Below the pieces are notes generated by a model. It made no database searches and was not told the origin of the DNA. It was given only the letters and a program-made list of their open reading frames with translations. Made by a program: the position numbers and the translations under genes. Below, one piece after another: positions 44,760 through 53,573 of a stretch of 64,000 nucleotides of DNA. Within the stretch, counting starts at the first letter, position 1. Every line of letters starts with the position of its first letter. The stretch lies in the NCBI RefSeq assembly GCF_900116135.1, contig NZ_FOZX01000012.1:94396-158395 (forward strand). Reading direction: 5' to 3'. The DNA is from Saccharopolyspora flava (GTDB lineage Bacteria > Actinomycetota > Actinomycetes > Mycobacteriales > Pseudonocardiaceae).

Positions 44760-44813
44760 GGTGGTCGTGGGTGGGGGAAGTTTTCATGAAAACTTCCCCC
44801 ACCCACGACCACC
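44760..44813. repeat. 54-bp perfect palindrome
   Basis: Two 27-nt arms meet without spacer; the centre is AAGTTTTCATGAAAACTT and the outer arms read GGTGGTCGTGGGTGGGGG. It lies in the convergent gap between the HhH gene and serS. Spacer-less palindromes of this length are rare in bacterial genomes because they are prone to deletion. Confidence 0.93.
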
Positions 44814-44845
44814 GGAAGTCCCGTGATCACCGTCCCCCGATCACC

Positions 44846-44937
44846 GGGGTCAGGAATTCACCTCGTGTCGGGAACTCACTTCGGGTCGGGAGTCACTCCG
44901 GGTCAAGGAGTCACTCCGGGCCCGGGACTCACTTCGG
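44846..44937. repeat. Short tandem repeat (17-19 bp) at the end of serS
   Basis: About five imperfect units of the form GGGTCNNGGAGTCACTCC follow one another (unit ends AATTCACCTC, AACTCACTTC, AGTCACTCC, AGTCACTCC, ACTCACTTC). The last unit overlaps the final codons and stop of serS. Confidence 0.75.
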
Positions 44938-46191
44938 TTCGAGGAGCTCGCGGCCGCCGAGGAACGGGCGCATGACCTCCGGGACCCGCACCGAACCGTC
45001 GGCCTGCTGGTGGTTCTCCAGGATCGCCACGATCCAGCGCGTCGTCGCCAGCGTGCCGTTGAGGGTCGCCGCGAAGCGGGTCTTGCCGTCGGCGTCCCGG
45101 TAGCGGGTGTTGAGCCGCCGCGCCTGGAACGTCGTGCAGTTCGACGTCGAGGTCAGCTCGCGGTAGGTCTGCTGGCTGGGAACCCACGCCTCGCAGTCGA
45201 ACTTGCGGGCCGCGCTGGAACCGAGATCACCGGCCGCCGTGTCGATCACCCGGTAGGGCACCTCGATCTTGGCCAGCATCTCCTCCTCCCAGGCCAGCAG
45301 CCGCTGGTGCTCGTCGCGGGCGTCCTCTTCCCGGCAGTAGACGAACATCTCCAGCTTGTTGAACTGGTGCACCCGGATGATGCCGCGGGTGTCCTTGCCG
45401 TAGGAGCCGGCCTCGCGGCGGAAGCACGTCGACCAGCCCGCGTAGCGCGCCGGACCGTCGCCGAAGTCCAGGATCTCGCCCGAGTGGTACCCGGCCAGCG
45501 GGACCTCCGAGGTTCCCACCAGGTAGGCGTCGTCCTCCTCCAGCCGGTACACCTCGCTGGCGTGGGCGCCGAGGAACCCGGTGCCGTCCATGATCTCCGG
45601 ACGCACCAGCACCGGCGGCACGACCAGCGTGAACCCGGCGGCGGTCGCCTGCGCGGCCGCCATGTTCAGCAGCGCCAGCTCCAGCTGCGCGCCGACGCCG
45701 GTGAGGAAGTAGAAGCGGGCGCCGGAGACCTTCGCCCCGCGCTCCATGTCGAACGCGCCCAGCGCGTTGCCGATCTCCAGGTGGTCCTTGACGTCGAAGT
45801 CGAACTCCGGCGGGACACCCACGTGCTTGAGCACAGCGAAGTCGTCCTCGCCGCCCGGCGGCACGTCCGGCTCGACGACGTTGGACACGGACTTCTGCAG
45901 GCGCAGCAGCTCGGCGTCGGTCTCGGCCTGCTCGGCCTCGGCCTCCTTGACCTGCGCGGCCAGCTCCTTGGCCCGGGCCAGCAGCGCCTCGCGCTCCTCG
46001 CCCTGCGCCTTGCCGACCTGCTTGCCGAACTGCTTCTGCTCGGCGCGCAGGTTGTCCGCCCGGGACACCGCGGACCTGCGACGCTCGTCGGCGGACAGCA
46101 GCGCGTCCACCAAGGACGCGTCCTCACCACGTGCGCGCTGCGACGCGCGCACCGCTTCCGGATCATCGCGTAGCGTCTTCAGGTCGATCAC
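44929..46191 (-). CDS. serS: Seryl-tRNA synthetase
   Basis: The 420-residue class II synthetase has the N-terminal coiled-coil arm (residues about 30-100, [20 protein letters not shown]), motif 1 near [16 protein letters not shown], motif 2 [20 protein letters not shown] and motif 3 [16 protein letters not shown]. It charges tRNA-Ser, of which one copy lies at 852. GTG at 46191 lies 8 nt after TACGCT on the minus strand, a probable leaderless start. Mycobacterial Rv3834c is the equivalent. Confidence 0.97.
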   Translation of the reverse strand: MIDLKTLRDDPEAVRASQRARGEDASLVDALLSADERRRSAVSRADNLRAEQKQFGKQVGKAQGEEREALLARAKELAAQVKEAEAEQAETDAELLRLQKSVSNVVEPDVPPGGEDDFAVLKHVGVPPEFDFDVKDHLEIGNALGAFDMERGAKVSGARFYFLTGVGAQLELALLNMAAAQATAAGFTLVVPPVLVRPEIMDGTGFLGAHASEVYRLEEDDAYLVGTSEVPLAGYHSGEILDFGDGPARYAGWSTCFRREAGSYGKDTRGIIRVHQFNKLEMFVYCREEDARDEHQRLLAWEEEMLAKIEVPYRVIDTAAGDLGSSAARKFDCEAWVPSQQTYRELTSTSNCTTFQARRLNTRYRDADGKTRFAATLNGTLATTRWIVAILENHQQADGSVRVPEVMRPFLGGRELLEPK

Positions 46192-46288
46192 AGCTGGTCA
46201 GCGTAGTCGCCTCGGGGGAACGCGCCGTGCCCAGGGTGCCCGCACGCCGCGCGACGCCGTTTCCCCAGGCACGCGCGGGCTCAGCGGA

Positions 46289-47452
46289 TCACTGCGGGAT
46301 CCGGTGCGGGACGAACGCCGCACCGTCATCGGTGATCAGACCGGCCGTCTCCCGGATCCCCAGGCCCGCCGACTCGTCACCGACGACCCACGCGCCCAGC
46401 GCCGGGCGCATCCCGTCGAACTCGGGCAGCGGGTCGAAGGCCTGGTAGACGTAGCCCTCCTCGCCGTAGAAACCACCCGTCTCGGTCTCCCAGCCGGGCG
46501 CGGCGATGGTGATGTTGTTGCCCTCCCGGCCGAGCCGCGGCTTGCGCACGTACTCGGTGAGCAGCCCGGGCTGGTCCAGGTAGGTCGGCAGCAGGTTCGG
46601 GTGACCGGGGTGCATCTCCCACAGGATCGCCAGCAGCGCCTTGTTCGACAGCAGCATCTTCCACAGCGGCTCGACCCACTGCGTCGCGGGCAGCGTGTTC
46701 ACCGCGTGCTTGCCGAACTCGTCGTCGACCATCCACTCCCACGGGTAGATCTTGGCGACGGAGTTCATCGGCGCCTCTTCGAGATCGACGAAGCGCTCCA
46801 GCAGGCTGTCCCAGCCGATCTCCTCGATCGCCAGCCCCACCGTGTTCAGCCCGGCCTCGGCGGCGGTCTCCTGCAGGTAGGCGGCGGTGATGTTGTCCTC
46901 ACCGGTGTGCTCCTGGCCGGACCAGGTGAAGTGCACCTCGTTGGTGGCCAGCTGCGGCTTGATCTCGCCCCAGCGCTCCACCAGCTTCTCGTGGATGGAG
47001 TTCCACTGGTCGTCGCCCTCGTGGACCTCGGTGAGCCAGTGCCACTGCACGACCGCCGCCTCCAGCAGCGAGGTCGGCGTGTCGGCGTTGTACTCCAGCA
47101 GCTTCGCCGGGCCCGACCCGTCGTAGCGCAGGTCGAAGCGCCCGTAGAGGTGCGGGTCGTGCCGCCGCCACGACTCGGCGATGTGCGGCCACACCCACTC
47201 CGGGATGCCGAAGTCCTTGTACCGCTCGGTGGTGACCACGTGGTCCACGGCGTCCAGGCACATCGAGTGCAGCAGCTCGACATCGGCCTCCAGCGAGAGG
47301 ACCTCGTCGAGGCTGAACTCGTAGTGCACGGCCTCGTCCCAGTAGGGCCGGTTGCTGCCGTCGGCGGCGCGCGCCGGGGTCCCGAACACGAGCCCGAGCT
47401 CTTCGACCTTCGACTGCCAGTCCGGGCGCCGGGCCCCGGTCTTGCGCTTCAC
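46289..47452 (-). CDS. ATP-grasp protein of the glutathionylspermidine synthase family (YgiC/YjfC-like)
   Basis: The 387-residue protein matches the synthetase domain of glutathionylspermidine synthase: RFDLRYDGSGPAKLLEYNAD, PTSLLEAAVVQWHWL, WEMHPGHPNLLPTYL, and YVRKPRLGREGNNITI with the ATP-binding Lys. It lacks the amidase domain of the E. coli enzyme, so it is of the stand-alone YgiC/YjfC type, a presumed carboxylate-amine ligase of unknown substrate. GTG at 47452 lies 4 bp after the upstream gene, with GGGAG as ribosome-binding site. The pairing with a YgiB-like protein recalls the ygiBC operon. Confidence 0.85.
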   Translation of the reverse strand: MKRKTGARRPDWQSKVEELGLVFGTPARAADGSNRPYWDEAVHYEFSLDEVLSLEADVELLHSMCLDAVDHVVTTERYKDFGIPEWVWPHIAESWRRHDPHLYGRFDLRYDGSGPAKLLEYNADTPTSLLEAAVVQWHWLTEVHEGDDQWNSIHEKLVERWGEIKPQLATNEVHFTWSGQEHTGEDNITAAYLQETAAEAGLNTVGLAIEEIGWDSLLERFVDLEEAPMNSVAKIYPWEWMVDDEFGKHAVNTLPATQWVEPLWKMLLSNKALLAILWEMHPGHPNLLPTYLDQPGLLTEYVRKPRLGREGNNITIAAPGWETETGGFYGEEGYVYQAFDPLPEFDGMRPALGAWVVGDESAGLGIRETAGLITDDGAAFVPHRIPQ

Positions 47453-47456
47453 TCGT

Positions 47457-48125
47457 TCAGCTCCCGCTGCTACCGGACTTGCTGGAGATCCCGAACCCAC
47501 CCCGCTGGATGGTCGAGCCCTTGGTGTCCTTGATCGTCGTACCGGACGGCTTGTTGAACGACGAGCCGGACACGGTCGAACCGACGCTCGGCGGAGCCGT
47601 GCCCGCCGGGGTGTAGGCGTAGCGGTACTGCGGCACCGGCGGACCGCCCAGGAACATCGGCATGAAGATGAAGCCCGAGCTGTGGTCGATGTAGCCGCCG
47701 TGGTTGTGGACGTAGTTCTCGTCGCACTTCTCCGGCTCCGCGGCGACCGCCTGACCACCCTGGTCGGACGCACAGAACTGCTGCGACGCGTTCGCCGAGG
47801 CGCTGACCTCGGACGCCGTGTACATCGCGGCCACCAGCGCGACGACGCCGACGGTGGCACCGCCGCCGATCATCATCTTCCGGCGCTTGGCCGTCTTCGC
47901 CGCGGCGGCGGCCTGCTCGGCGCGCTCGGCGTCGGCCCGACGCTGCTCGGCCATCTGCCGGGCCTTCTGCTCGGCCAGCGTGGGCTCGCGCGGCGTCGTG
48001 CTCTGCGGGTCCTGGTAGCGGATGCTGCCCTGAGCGTCCGCGGGGACCTGCTGGGTCGGTTCGTCGGAGGACGAGTCGTCCCCCTGAGGTCTTCCGTTGT
48101 CAGACACTGGCTTGTTCTCCGTCAT
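47457..48125 (-). CDS. Single-pass membrane protein, YgiB/DUF1190-like partner of the ATP-grasp gene
   Basis: The 222-residue protein has a charged cytosolic N-terminus with a short coiled-coil (EQKARQMAEQRRADAERAEQ), one TM (about residues 88-105, GGGATVGVVALVAAMYTA), and an external domain with two cysteines (FCASDQGG, EKCDENYV), followed by FIFMPMFLGGPPVPQYRYAY and a Ser/Gly-rich tail. The layout resembles YgiB proteins encoded next to YgiC. Function is not established. ATG at 48125 has GGGAG upstream. The 16-residue tail is low complexity. Confidence 0.7.
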   Translation of the reverse strand: MTENKPVSDNGRPQGDDSSSDEPTQQVPADAQGSIRYQDPQSTTPREPTLAEQKARQMAEQRRADAERAEQAAAAAKTAKRRKMMIGGGATVGVVALVAAMYTASEVSASANASQQFCASDQGGQAVAAEPEKCDENYVHNHGGYIDHSSGFIFMPMFLGGPPVPQYRYAYTPAGTAPPSVGSTVSGSSFNKPSGTTIKDTKGSTIQRGGFGISSKSGSSGS

Positions 48126-48252
48126 CGCCCCAACTCCCGGCCGCCACACTACTCAAAGAAACGACGCGCACGGCAACGAATGGGTTCCTTTCCTCTCCGC
48201 TTCCGGCGCGGACTGCACGCAGCGCACCCGCGCACCAGGCATCATGTGTTCG

Positions 48253-49254
48253 ATGGTCCAGCCCGAACGCACCCCCGGAACCGGTCGGAAGAAGCCGCCC
48301 AACGCCAAGCTGGTGATGGTCGCGGCGGCGATCGGCGCGCTGCTGATCCTCACGGTCAGCGTCCTGCTGAACTGGCCGATGGAGTCCGGCAAGACCAGCG
48401 GGCCCGCCGGCGTCGGCGAGGCACCCGCGCCCGAGGTCGTCTTCGAGACCCGCGCCGGTGAGTGCCTGAACTGGACCGAGCCGGACGCGGCCGACATCCG
48501 CAAGGTGACCTGCAACGAGCCGCACCTGTTCGAGGTCACCGGCCCGTACGACCTGCGCGAGTTCGGCCCGTCGGCGCCGTTCCCGAGCACCCAGAAGTGG
48601 CAGGAGATCAAGCAGCAGCGCTGCCTCCAGGTCTCCGACCAGTACCTGGGCGGCCGCTACGACGAGGAGGGCCGCTTCACCATCGGCGCCTTCACCCCCA
48701 GCCAGGACGGCTGGGCCGACGGCGACCGCACCCTGCACTGCGGCCTGCAGCAGCCGGGACCGTCCGGGAAGCTGTTCCCGATCACCGGCGAGATCTCGAA
48801 GGTCGACCAGTCGAACGTCTACCCGGCGGGCCGCTGCCTGGGCATCAGCGGCACCCAGGTCTGGGACCCGGTCGACTGCTCCCGGCCGCACTCGGTGGAG
48901 CTCAGCGGCATCGTCAACCTCGCCGACCAGTTCCAGGGCGACTACCCGCCGGAGAACGACCAGGACGGCTTCCTGGCCACCAAGTGCGAGGAGATGACCG
49001 CGGCCTACGCGGGCGGACCGGACGTCGCCAAGCAGAAGGGCCTGATCGTCTACTGGGACACCCTCACCGAGCAGAGCTGGGCGGCGGGATCCCGGCAGGT
49101 CAACTGCAAGCTCAGCGCCCAGCTGCCCGACGGCAGCGGCCTCGCCCCGGTCACCGGCGGCGTCAAGGGCCAGGTGCAGGTCGGCAAGGCCCCGGCGGGC
49201 CACCACACGACGCCGACCGCCCCCGGCGCCCCGGCCACCGAGCAGCCGCGCTGA
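48253..49254 (+). CDS. Membrane-anchored septum-formation-domain protein (Rv3835 type)
   Basis: The 333-residue protein has a basic N-terminus, one TM (about residues 22-40, MVAAAIGALLILTVSVLL), and an external domain with two repeated halves, each with paired cysteines (GECLNWTEP...VTCNEPHLFEVTG; GRCLGISG...VDCSRPHSVELSG). This matches the septum-formation family domain. The partner order (serS, this gene, small zincin) resembles Rv3834c-Rv3836. ATG at 48253 is chosen; the upstream frame overlaps the divergent gene. Confidence 0.85.
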   Translation: MVQPERTPGTGRKKPPNAKLVMVAAAIGALLILTVSVLLNWPMESGKTSGPAGVGEAPAPEVVFETRAGECLNWTEPDAADIRKVTCNEPHLFEVTGPYDLREFGPSAPFPSTQKWQEIKQQRCLQVSDQYLGGRYDEEGRFTIGAFTPSQDGWADGDRTLHCGLQQPGPSGKLFPITGEISKVDQSNVYPAGRCLGISGTQVWDPVDCSRPHSVELSGIVNLADQFQGDYPPENDQDGFLATKCEEMTAAYAGGPDVAKQKGLIVYWDTLTEQSWAAGSRQVNCKLSAQLPDGSGLAPVTGGVKGQVQVGKAPAGHHTTPTAPGAPATEQPR

Positions 49255-49255
49255 C

Positions 49256-49606
49256 ATGCCGGTGGAGATGACCCGCGCCCGCTTCGACGAGCTGGTCGGC
49301 GACGCCCTGGACCGGTTGCCGCCCGAGTTCGCGAGCGCGATGAACAACGTCGTCGTGCTGGTGGAGGACGCCCACCCGGAGGACCCGGAGCTGCTGGGCC
49401 TCTACGAGGGCATCGCCCTGACCGAGCGCGACCACACCTACAGCGGCGTCCTGCCGGACACGATCACGATCTTCCGCGACCCGCTGCTGGCCATGTGCGA
49501 GGACGAGGAGGAAGTCGTCGAGGAGGTCGCGATCACCGTCGTCCACGAGATCGCCCACCACTTCGGCATCGACGACGACAAGCTCCACCAACTCGGCTGG
49601 GGCTGA
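49256..49606 (+). CDS. Small zincin-like metallopeptidase (Rv3836 type)
   Basis: The 116-residue protein has the core of the minimal metallopeptidase family: VVLVEDAHPEDPELLGLYEG, PDTITIFRDPLL, and the zinc motif VVHEIAHHFGIDD (HExxH plus a downstream acidic residue). No signal peptide is visible. The substrate is unknown. It starts 1 bp after the septum-formation gene stop, so the two are co-translated. Confidence 0.9.
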   Translation: MPVEMTRARFDELVGDALDRLPPEFASAMNNVVVLVEDAHPEDPELLGLYEGIALTERDHTYSGVLPDTITIFRDPLLAMCEDEEEVVEEVAITVVHEIAHHFGIDDDKLHQLGWG

Positions 49607-49621
49607 GCAGCACTTCCCGCG

Positions 49622-50272
49622 CTAGAGCAGGCCGTCCCAGGTGAGGCAGCGCCAGCCGGTGCGGGTGGACGGGTCGGACTCGATGACGATCAGGCCCGTG
49701 TTGGGCAGGTGCAGGGCGTCGGCCTCCGCGCCGGTGATCTCCTCGACCAGCACCCCGGCGACCAGGCGCAGCATCGCGCCGTGGCTGACCAGCACCACCG
49801 CGCCCTCCGACACGCCCTCCAGGGCGGTGCGGGCACCGGCGACGAAGCGGGCGATCGCCTCCCGCCCGGACTCGCCACCACCCGGCATCCGCGCGTCCAG
49901 GTCACCGGCGTGCCACGCGGCGTAGACGTCGTCGAAGACCCCCAGGACCTCCGGACCGCCCAGGCCCTCCAGCTCACCGACGAACACCTCGTGCGTGCCC
50001 TCGACCGGCCGCACCGGGAGCCCCAGGCGCCGCCCGACGGGCTCGGCGGTCTGCTGCGCGCGCAGCGCGTGGCTCGCCCGCACCGCGACGATCTTCTCCT
50101 CGCGGGCCGCCAGCCGCTCCGCCAGCTCCTCGGCCTGCTGCCGCCCCAGCTCGGTCAGCCCCGGACCGGGCGGCACCGTGTCGAGCAGCTTGGCCACGTT
50201 CGCCGGGGTCTGCCCGTGCCGGGCCAGCACCAACCGCACACCGGGCGCCGCCGGCAACGCCAGCTCGCTCAC
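49622..50272 (-). CDS. Histidine phosphatase family protein (phosphoglycerate mutase-like)
   Basis: The 216-residue protein has the catalytic LVLARHGQTPANVAK near residue 15, SHALRAQQTAEP, an acidic GELEG segment and VVLVSHGAMLRLVAG with the second histidine. It is a broad-specificity phosphatase rather than a glycolytic mutase, judging by length. GTG at 50272 overlaps the pheA stop (GTGA), which fixes the start and indicates co-translation with pheA, as in mycobacterial Rv3838c-Rv3837c. Confidence 0.9.
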   Translation of the reverse strand: MSELALPAAPGVRLVLARHGQTPANVAKLLDTVPPGPGLTELGRQQAEELAERLAAREEKIVAVRASHALRAQQTAEPVGRRLGLPVRPVEGTHEVFVGELEGLGGPEVLGVFDDVYAAWHAGDLDARMPGGGESGREAIARFVAGARTALEGVSEGAVVLVSHGAMLRLVAGVLVEEITGAEADALHLPNTGLIVIESDPSTRTGWRCLTWDGLL

Positions 50273-51192
50273 GCCAACCTCCCCTCGCGCACCGCGGCCA
50301 ACCACTCCGCGGACTCCCGGAACGCCTGCTCCGACGACCCCGTCCGCACCGGCGCGACCGCCCGGTCCGCCTTCGGGTACGAGCCCAGGAACCGCACCGA
50401 GTCGCAGCGCCGCTGCAGCGCGGCCAGAGCCTCGCCGATCCGCGCGTCGGCCACGTGCCCGTCGAAGTCCAGGAAGAACCGGTAGTGCCCGAAGCTGTCC
50501 TTGACCGGCCGCGACTCGATCCGGCTCAGGTTGATCCCGCGCAACGACAGCTCCGCCAGCATGTCCGCCAGCGTGCCGACCTCGTGGCTGATCACCGCGC
50601 AGATCGACGTCCGGTCCGCGCCGGTCGGCTCGGGCAGCGCGCCCGGCTTGCGGACCAGCAGGAACCGGGTGACCGCGTCGCGGACGTCGGCGATGCCGGT
50701 CGCCAGCCGCTCCAGCGACGGGTAGTGCTCCCCGGCCACCGGGGCCGAGATCGCCGCGTCGAAATCGCCGTCGGCCACGGCGGCGGCAGCGGCGGCCGTC
50801 GAGCTGACCGCCCGGACGTCGGCCTTCGGCAGGTGCTCGCCCATCCAGCCGCGCACCTGCGCCAGCGCGTGCGGGTGGCTGGCCACGGTCTCGACCCGCT
50901 CCAGCGTCACGCCCGGCCGGGCCAGCACGTCGAACTGCACCGGGATCACGGCCTCCCGGACCGCCACCAGCGGTTCGTCGACCGTCAGCGCGTCCAGGGT
51001 CGCCGGCACCGAGCCCTCCACGGAGTTCTCCACCGGGACGCCAGCCGCCAGCACCTCCCCCGATCGCACCGCGGCCAGGGCCACCGGAACGGTGTCGCAG
51101 GGCACGAGTGCGGCGTCGAAGTCGTTGGTCAGCAGGCGCGTCGCCTGCTCGGTGAAGGTTCCGGGCGGGCCGAGATAGGCGATGTCGGGCAC
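50269..51192 (-). CDS. pheA: Prephenate dehydratase
   Basis: The 307-residue protein has the dehydratase domain: IAYLGPPGTFTEQATRLL, VPVENSVEGSVPATLDAL and ATGIADVRDAVTRFLLV with the catalytic TRF. A C-terminal ACT domain carries the phenylalanine-binding ESRP motif (INLSRIESRPVKDSFGHYRF). It converts prephenate to phenylpyruvate under feedback by phenylalanine. GTG at 51192 is the start. Its stop overlaps the phosphatase gene. Confidence 0.96.
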   Translation of the reverse strand: MPDIAYLGPPGTFTEQATRLLTNDFDAALVPCDTVPVALAAVRSGEVLAAGVPVENSVEGSVPATLDALTVDEPLVAVREAVIPVQFDVLARPGVTLERVETVASHPHALAQVRGWMGEHLPKADVRAVSSTAAAAAAVADGDFDAAISAPVAGEHYPSLERLATGIADVRDAVTRFLLVRKPGALPEPTGADRTSICAVISHEVGTLADMLAELSLRGINLSRIESRPVKDSFGHYRFFLDFDGHVADARIGEALAALQRRCDSVRFLGSYPKADRAVAPVRTGSSEQAFRESAEWLAAVREGRLA

Positions 51193-51378
51193 GCGCCCAG
51201 ATTACGGGCCGGGTGAACCCGGCCGCCCCGGGCCACGTGAACGGTTTTCACCGACCCCGCCGCGGTTTCCACGCTCCGTGACCGTTCGCGCGAGCAGCGA
51301 TCCGGCTAAACGCCACGTCGCCGCAGATGTGACCTACCCAATGCCACTACGCGGTGCATTCCTGCGATGCTGTGTGGC

Positions 51379-51981
51379 GTGACCGCAGATTCGGGGCGCT
51401 CATCGGCAGAAGGAGCGGAGCCGGAGCTGCAGCTCGTCCTGTGCGCGTTGGACGAGCCGCTGGCCGCGGCCTGGGAGGAGATCGCGGAGAGCCGGCCCGG
51501 CATGTCCGTTCATCAAGGCTCGGTGCTCGACGTGCGCGTGGACGCCGTCGTCAGCCCGGCCAACTCCTACGGCTGGATGCGCGGCGGCATCGACGCGGTG
51601 TACGCCCGCGCCTTCCCGGACGTCGAGGAGCAGGTGCGCAGCGCCGTCCTCGCCTACCACGGCGGCGAGCTGCCGGTCGGTGAAGCGCTGCTGGTCCCCA
51701 CCGGCGTGCCCAACCCGATCTGGCTGATCAGCGCGCCCACCATGCGCGAGCCCGGCGAGTCGCTGCCCGCCGACACCGTCCACCCCTACCTCGCCGCCCG
51801 CGCCGTGCTGCGGTTGTGGGCCAGCGCGGTCCTCGACAACGGCGCCCCGGTCCACCGCGTCGTGCACTCCATCGCCATGCCCGGCCTCGGCACCGGGATC
51901 GGCGGCGCCGCCCCGGAGCTGTGCGCCCGCCAGGTCGCCGCGGCCTGGGACGAGGTCTTCGCCCAGGTCGATCTGCACTGA
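51379..51981 (+). CDS. Macro domain protein (ADP-ribose-binding family)
   Basis: The 200-residue protein is one macro domain with a short N-terminal extension. VVSPANSYGWMRGGIDAVY is the ADP-ribose loop and MPGLGTGIGGAAPELCARQV is the phosphate loop. It may remove or bind ADP-ribose or O-acetyl-ADP-ribose. No ADP-ribosyltransferase or toxin gene is adjacent, so a DarTG-type module is not supported. GTG at 51379 and ATG at 51367 are both possible starts; GATGCT 7 nt before the GTG slightly favours it. Confidence 0.82.
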   Translation: MTADSGRSSAEGAEPELQLVLCALDEPLAAAWEEIAESRPGMSVHQGSVLDVRVDAVVSPANSYGWMRGGIDAVYARAFPDVEEQVRSAVLAYHGGELPVGEALLVPTGVPNPIWLISAPTMREPGESLPADTVHPYLAARAVLRLWASAVLDNGAPVHRVVHSIAMPGLGTGIGGAAPELCARQVAAAWDEVFAQVDLH

Positions 51982-52056
51982 GATCCGCTGCCAGGCGGGC
52001 GCAGGTGCGAATCAGTACCGTCGGGCACGGACTACCCACGTCAGGAGGTTCTCCCG

Positions 52057-52545
52057 ATGCTGATTCGCCGTTTGGCGCGTCCGATGCTCGCTTCGATCTT
52101 CATCTGGGGCGGCATCGGCGCCCTCCGGGACACGTCGAACCACGCCAAGGCCGCCGCTCCGGTGCTGGACGCGGTCACCGGACCGGTCCAGGGCGCCCTG
52201 CCCGACCAGGTGCCGACCGATCCCGAGACGCTGGTGCGCATCGACGCCGGCGTGAAGATCGGCGCGGGCGCGATGCTGGCGCTGGGCAAGTTCCCCCGGC
52301 TGGCGTCGCTGCTGCTGGCGGGCAGCATCGTGCCGACGACGCTGGCCGCGCACCGCTTCTGGGAGCACGAGGACCCGCAGCAGCGCGGTGAGCAGCAGAT
52401 CCACTTCCTGAAGAACCTCGGCCTGCTCGGCGGCGTGCTGCTCGCCTCGGTCGACACCGGCGGCAAGCCCAGCGTCGGCTACCGGGCCCGCAAGAGCGCC
52501 CGCAAGGCGAAGAAGACCGCCAAGAAGAACAAGAGCAAGAAGTAG
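52057..52545 (+). CDS. DoxX-family membrane protein
   Basis: The 162-residue protein has four hydrophobic segments and DoxX features (LARPMLASIFIWGGIGALRD, RIDAGVKIGAGAMLALGKFP, AHRFWEHEDPQQRGEQQIHF). A basic C-terminal tail rich in lysine (RKAKKTAKKNKSKK) follows. DoxX proteins are linked to thiol and redox stress in actinobacteria, but the reaction is unclear. A strong AGGAGG lies upstream of ATG 52057. Confidence 0.87.
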   Translation: MLIRRLARPMLASIFIWGGIGALRDTSNHAKAAAPVLDAVTGPVQGALPDQVPTDPETLVRIDAGVKIGAGAMLALGKFPRLASLLLAGSIVPTTLAAHRFWEHEDPQQRGEQQIHFLKNLGLLGGVLLASVDTGGKPSVGYRARKSARKAKKTAKKNKSKK

Positions 52546-52604
52546 GTCACCCCGGGCGGGCACCGCTGCGCGCGGTGTCCGCGCCGACCACTAGCGTGGT
52601 CGTC

Positions 52605-53240
52605 GTGGCAGTCAGAGTGCTGTTGGTCGATGACCACGAGGTGGTCCGCCGCGGTCTGCGCGACCTGCTGGACACCGAATCCGACGTCGAGATCGTCGCC
52701 GAGGCCGGCGGCGTCGGCGAGGCGCTGGCGCGCGCGCAGGCCGTCTCCCCGGACGTCGCGGTCATCGACATGCGCCTGCCCGACGGCGACGGCCTGGAGC
52801 TGTGCCGCAAGCTGCGCGCCCTGCCCGACGCGCCGTACTGCCTGGTCCTGACGGCCTTCGACGACGAGCAGGCCCTGGTCGGCGCGATCAACGCGGGCGC
52901 GTCCGGCTACCTGCTCAAGCAGGTGCGGGGGCAGGACCTGGTCAACGCGGTCCGCGAGGTCGCGGCCGGCCGGTCGCTGCTGGACCCGGTCACCACCGGG
53001 CGCGTGCTGGCGCACCTGCGCCAGTCCAGCAGCCCGGAACCCGACGAGCTGGCCGCGCTCACCGAGCGCGAGCGCAAGGTCCTCGAGCTGATCGGCGAGG
53101 GCCTGACGAACCGGCAGATCGCCGAGCGCCTGTTCCTCGCCGAGAAGACCGTCAAGAACTACGTGACCTCGGTGCTGGCCAAGCTCGGCATGGAGCGGCG
53201 GACCCAAGCCGCGGCCTGGGTCGCCCGCCGCGAGAAGTGA
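52605..53240 (+). CDS. NarL/LuxR-type response regulator (orphan)
   Basis: The 211-residue protein has a receiver domain with acidic pocket Asp9/Asp10, phospho-acceptor Asp55 (VIDMRLPDGDG) and conserved Lys in YLLKQV, followed by a LuxR HTH (LTERERKVLELIGEGLTNRQ...KTVKNYVTSVLAKLG). The sequence resembles DevR/DosR-type regulators. No histidine kinase gene is near. GTG at 52605 follows TAGCGT (52592-52597) by 7 nt. It converges on rsrA with no gap between the stops. Confidence 0.92.
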   Translation: MAVRVLLVDDHEVVRRGLRDLLDTESDVEIVAEAGGVGEALARAQAVSPDVAVIDMRLPDGDGLELCRKLRALPDAPYCLVLTAFDDEQALVGAINAGASGYLLKQVRGQDLVNAVREVAAGRSLLDPVTTGRVLAHLRQSSSPEPDELAALTERERKVLELIGEGLTNRQIAERLFLAEKTVKNYVTSVLAKLGMERRTQAAAWVARREK

Positions 53241-53573
53241 CTACTCCGCAGCCGTCTTCTTGGTGCGGACCTCTACTGAGGTTCCTTCCGGGCCGTGTTC
53301 GACGGTGATCTCGGCCTTGCTCAGGACCGCTTCGCGGATGGAGGAGCGCAGCCGATCCTTGAGCTCGGTCGGCGCGTGCTCGCCGCTGCACTTGCGCTGC
53401 AGCAGCGCCTTCAGGTGCTCCTCGATGCCGAAGTGCTCCAGGCACGTCCCGCAACCGTCGAGGTGCTTCTGCACGGCTTCGCGCCGCGCGGGGTCGCACT
53501 CGTTGTCCAGGAACAGCCACACCTCGGCGAGCGCGTCCTGGCAGGAGGCCTCGTCCGGCTCACCGCAATTCAT
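53241..53573 (-). CDS. rsrA: Zinc anti-sigma factor RsrA (thiol-redox sensor)
   Basis: The 110-residue ZAS protein has zinc/redox residues Cys11, His37, Cys41 and Cys44 ([12 protein letters not shown]), the numbering known for Streptomyces RsrA, plus Cys3 and Cys26. It binds SigR in reducing conditions and releases it when the cysteines form disulfides. Its ATG overlaps the sigR stop (ATGA), ensuring near-equal synthesis. A charged C-terminus ([10 protein letters not shown]) follows. Confidence 0.95.
   Translation of the reverse strand: MNCGEPDEASCQDALAEVWLFLDNECDPARREAVQKHLDGCGTCLEHFGIEEHLKALLQRKCSGEHAPTELKDRLRSSIREAVLSKAEITVEHGPEGTSVEVRTKKTAAE

Noticed and set aside
51379..51981. DarTG-type toxin-antitoxin from the macro domain gene
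   Set aside because: No DarT-like ADP-ribosyltransferase gene is adjacent; the neighbours are pheA and DoxX.
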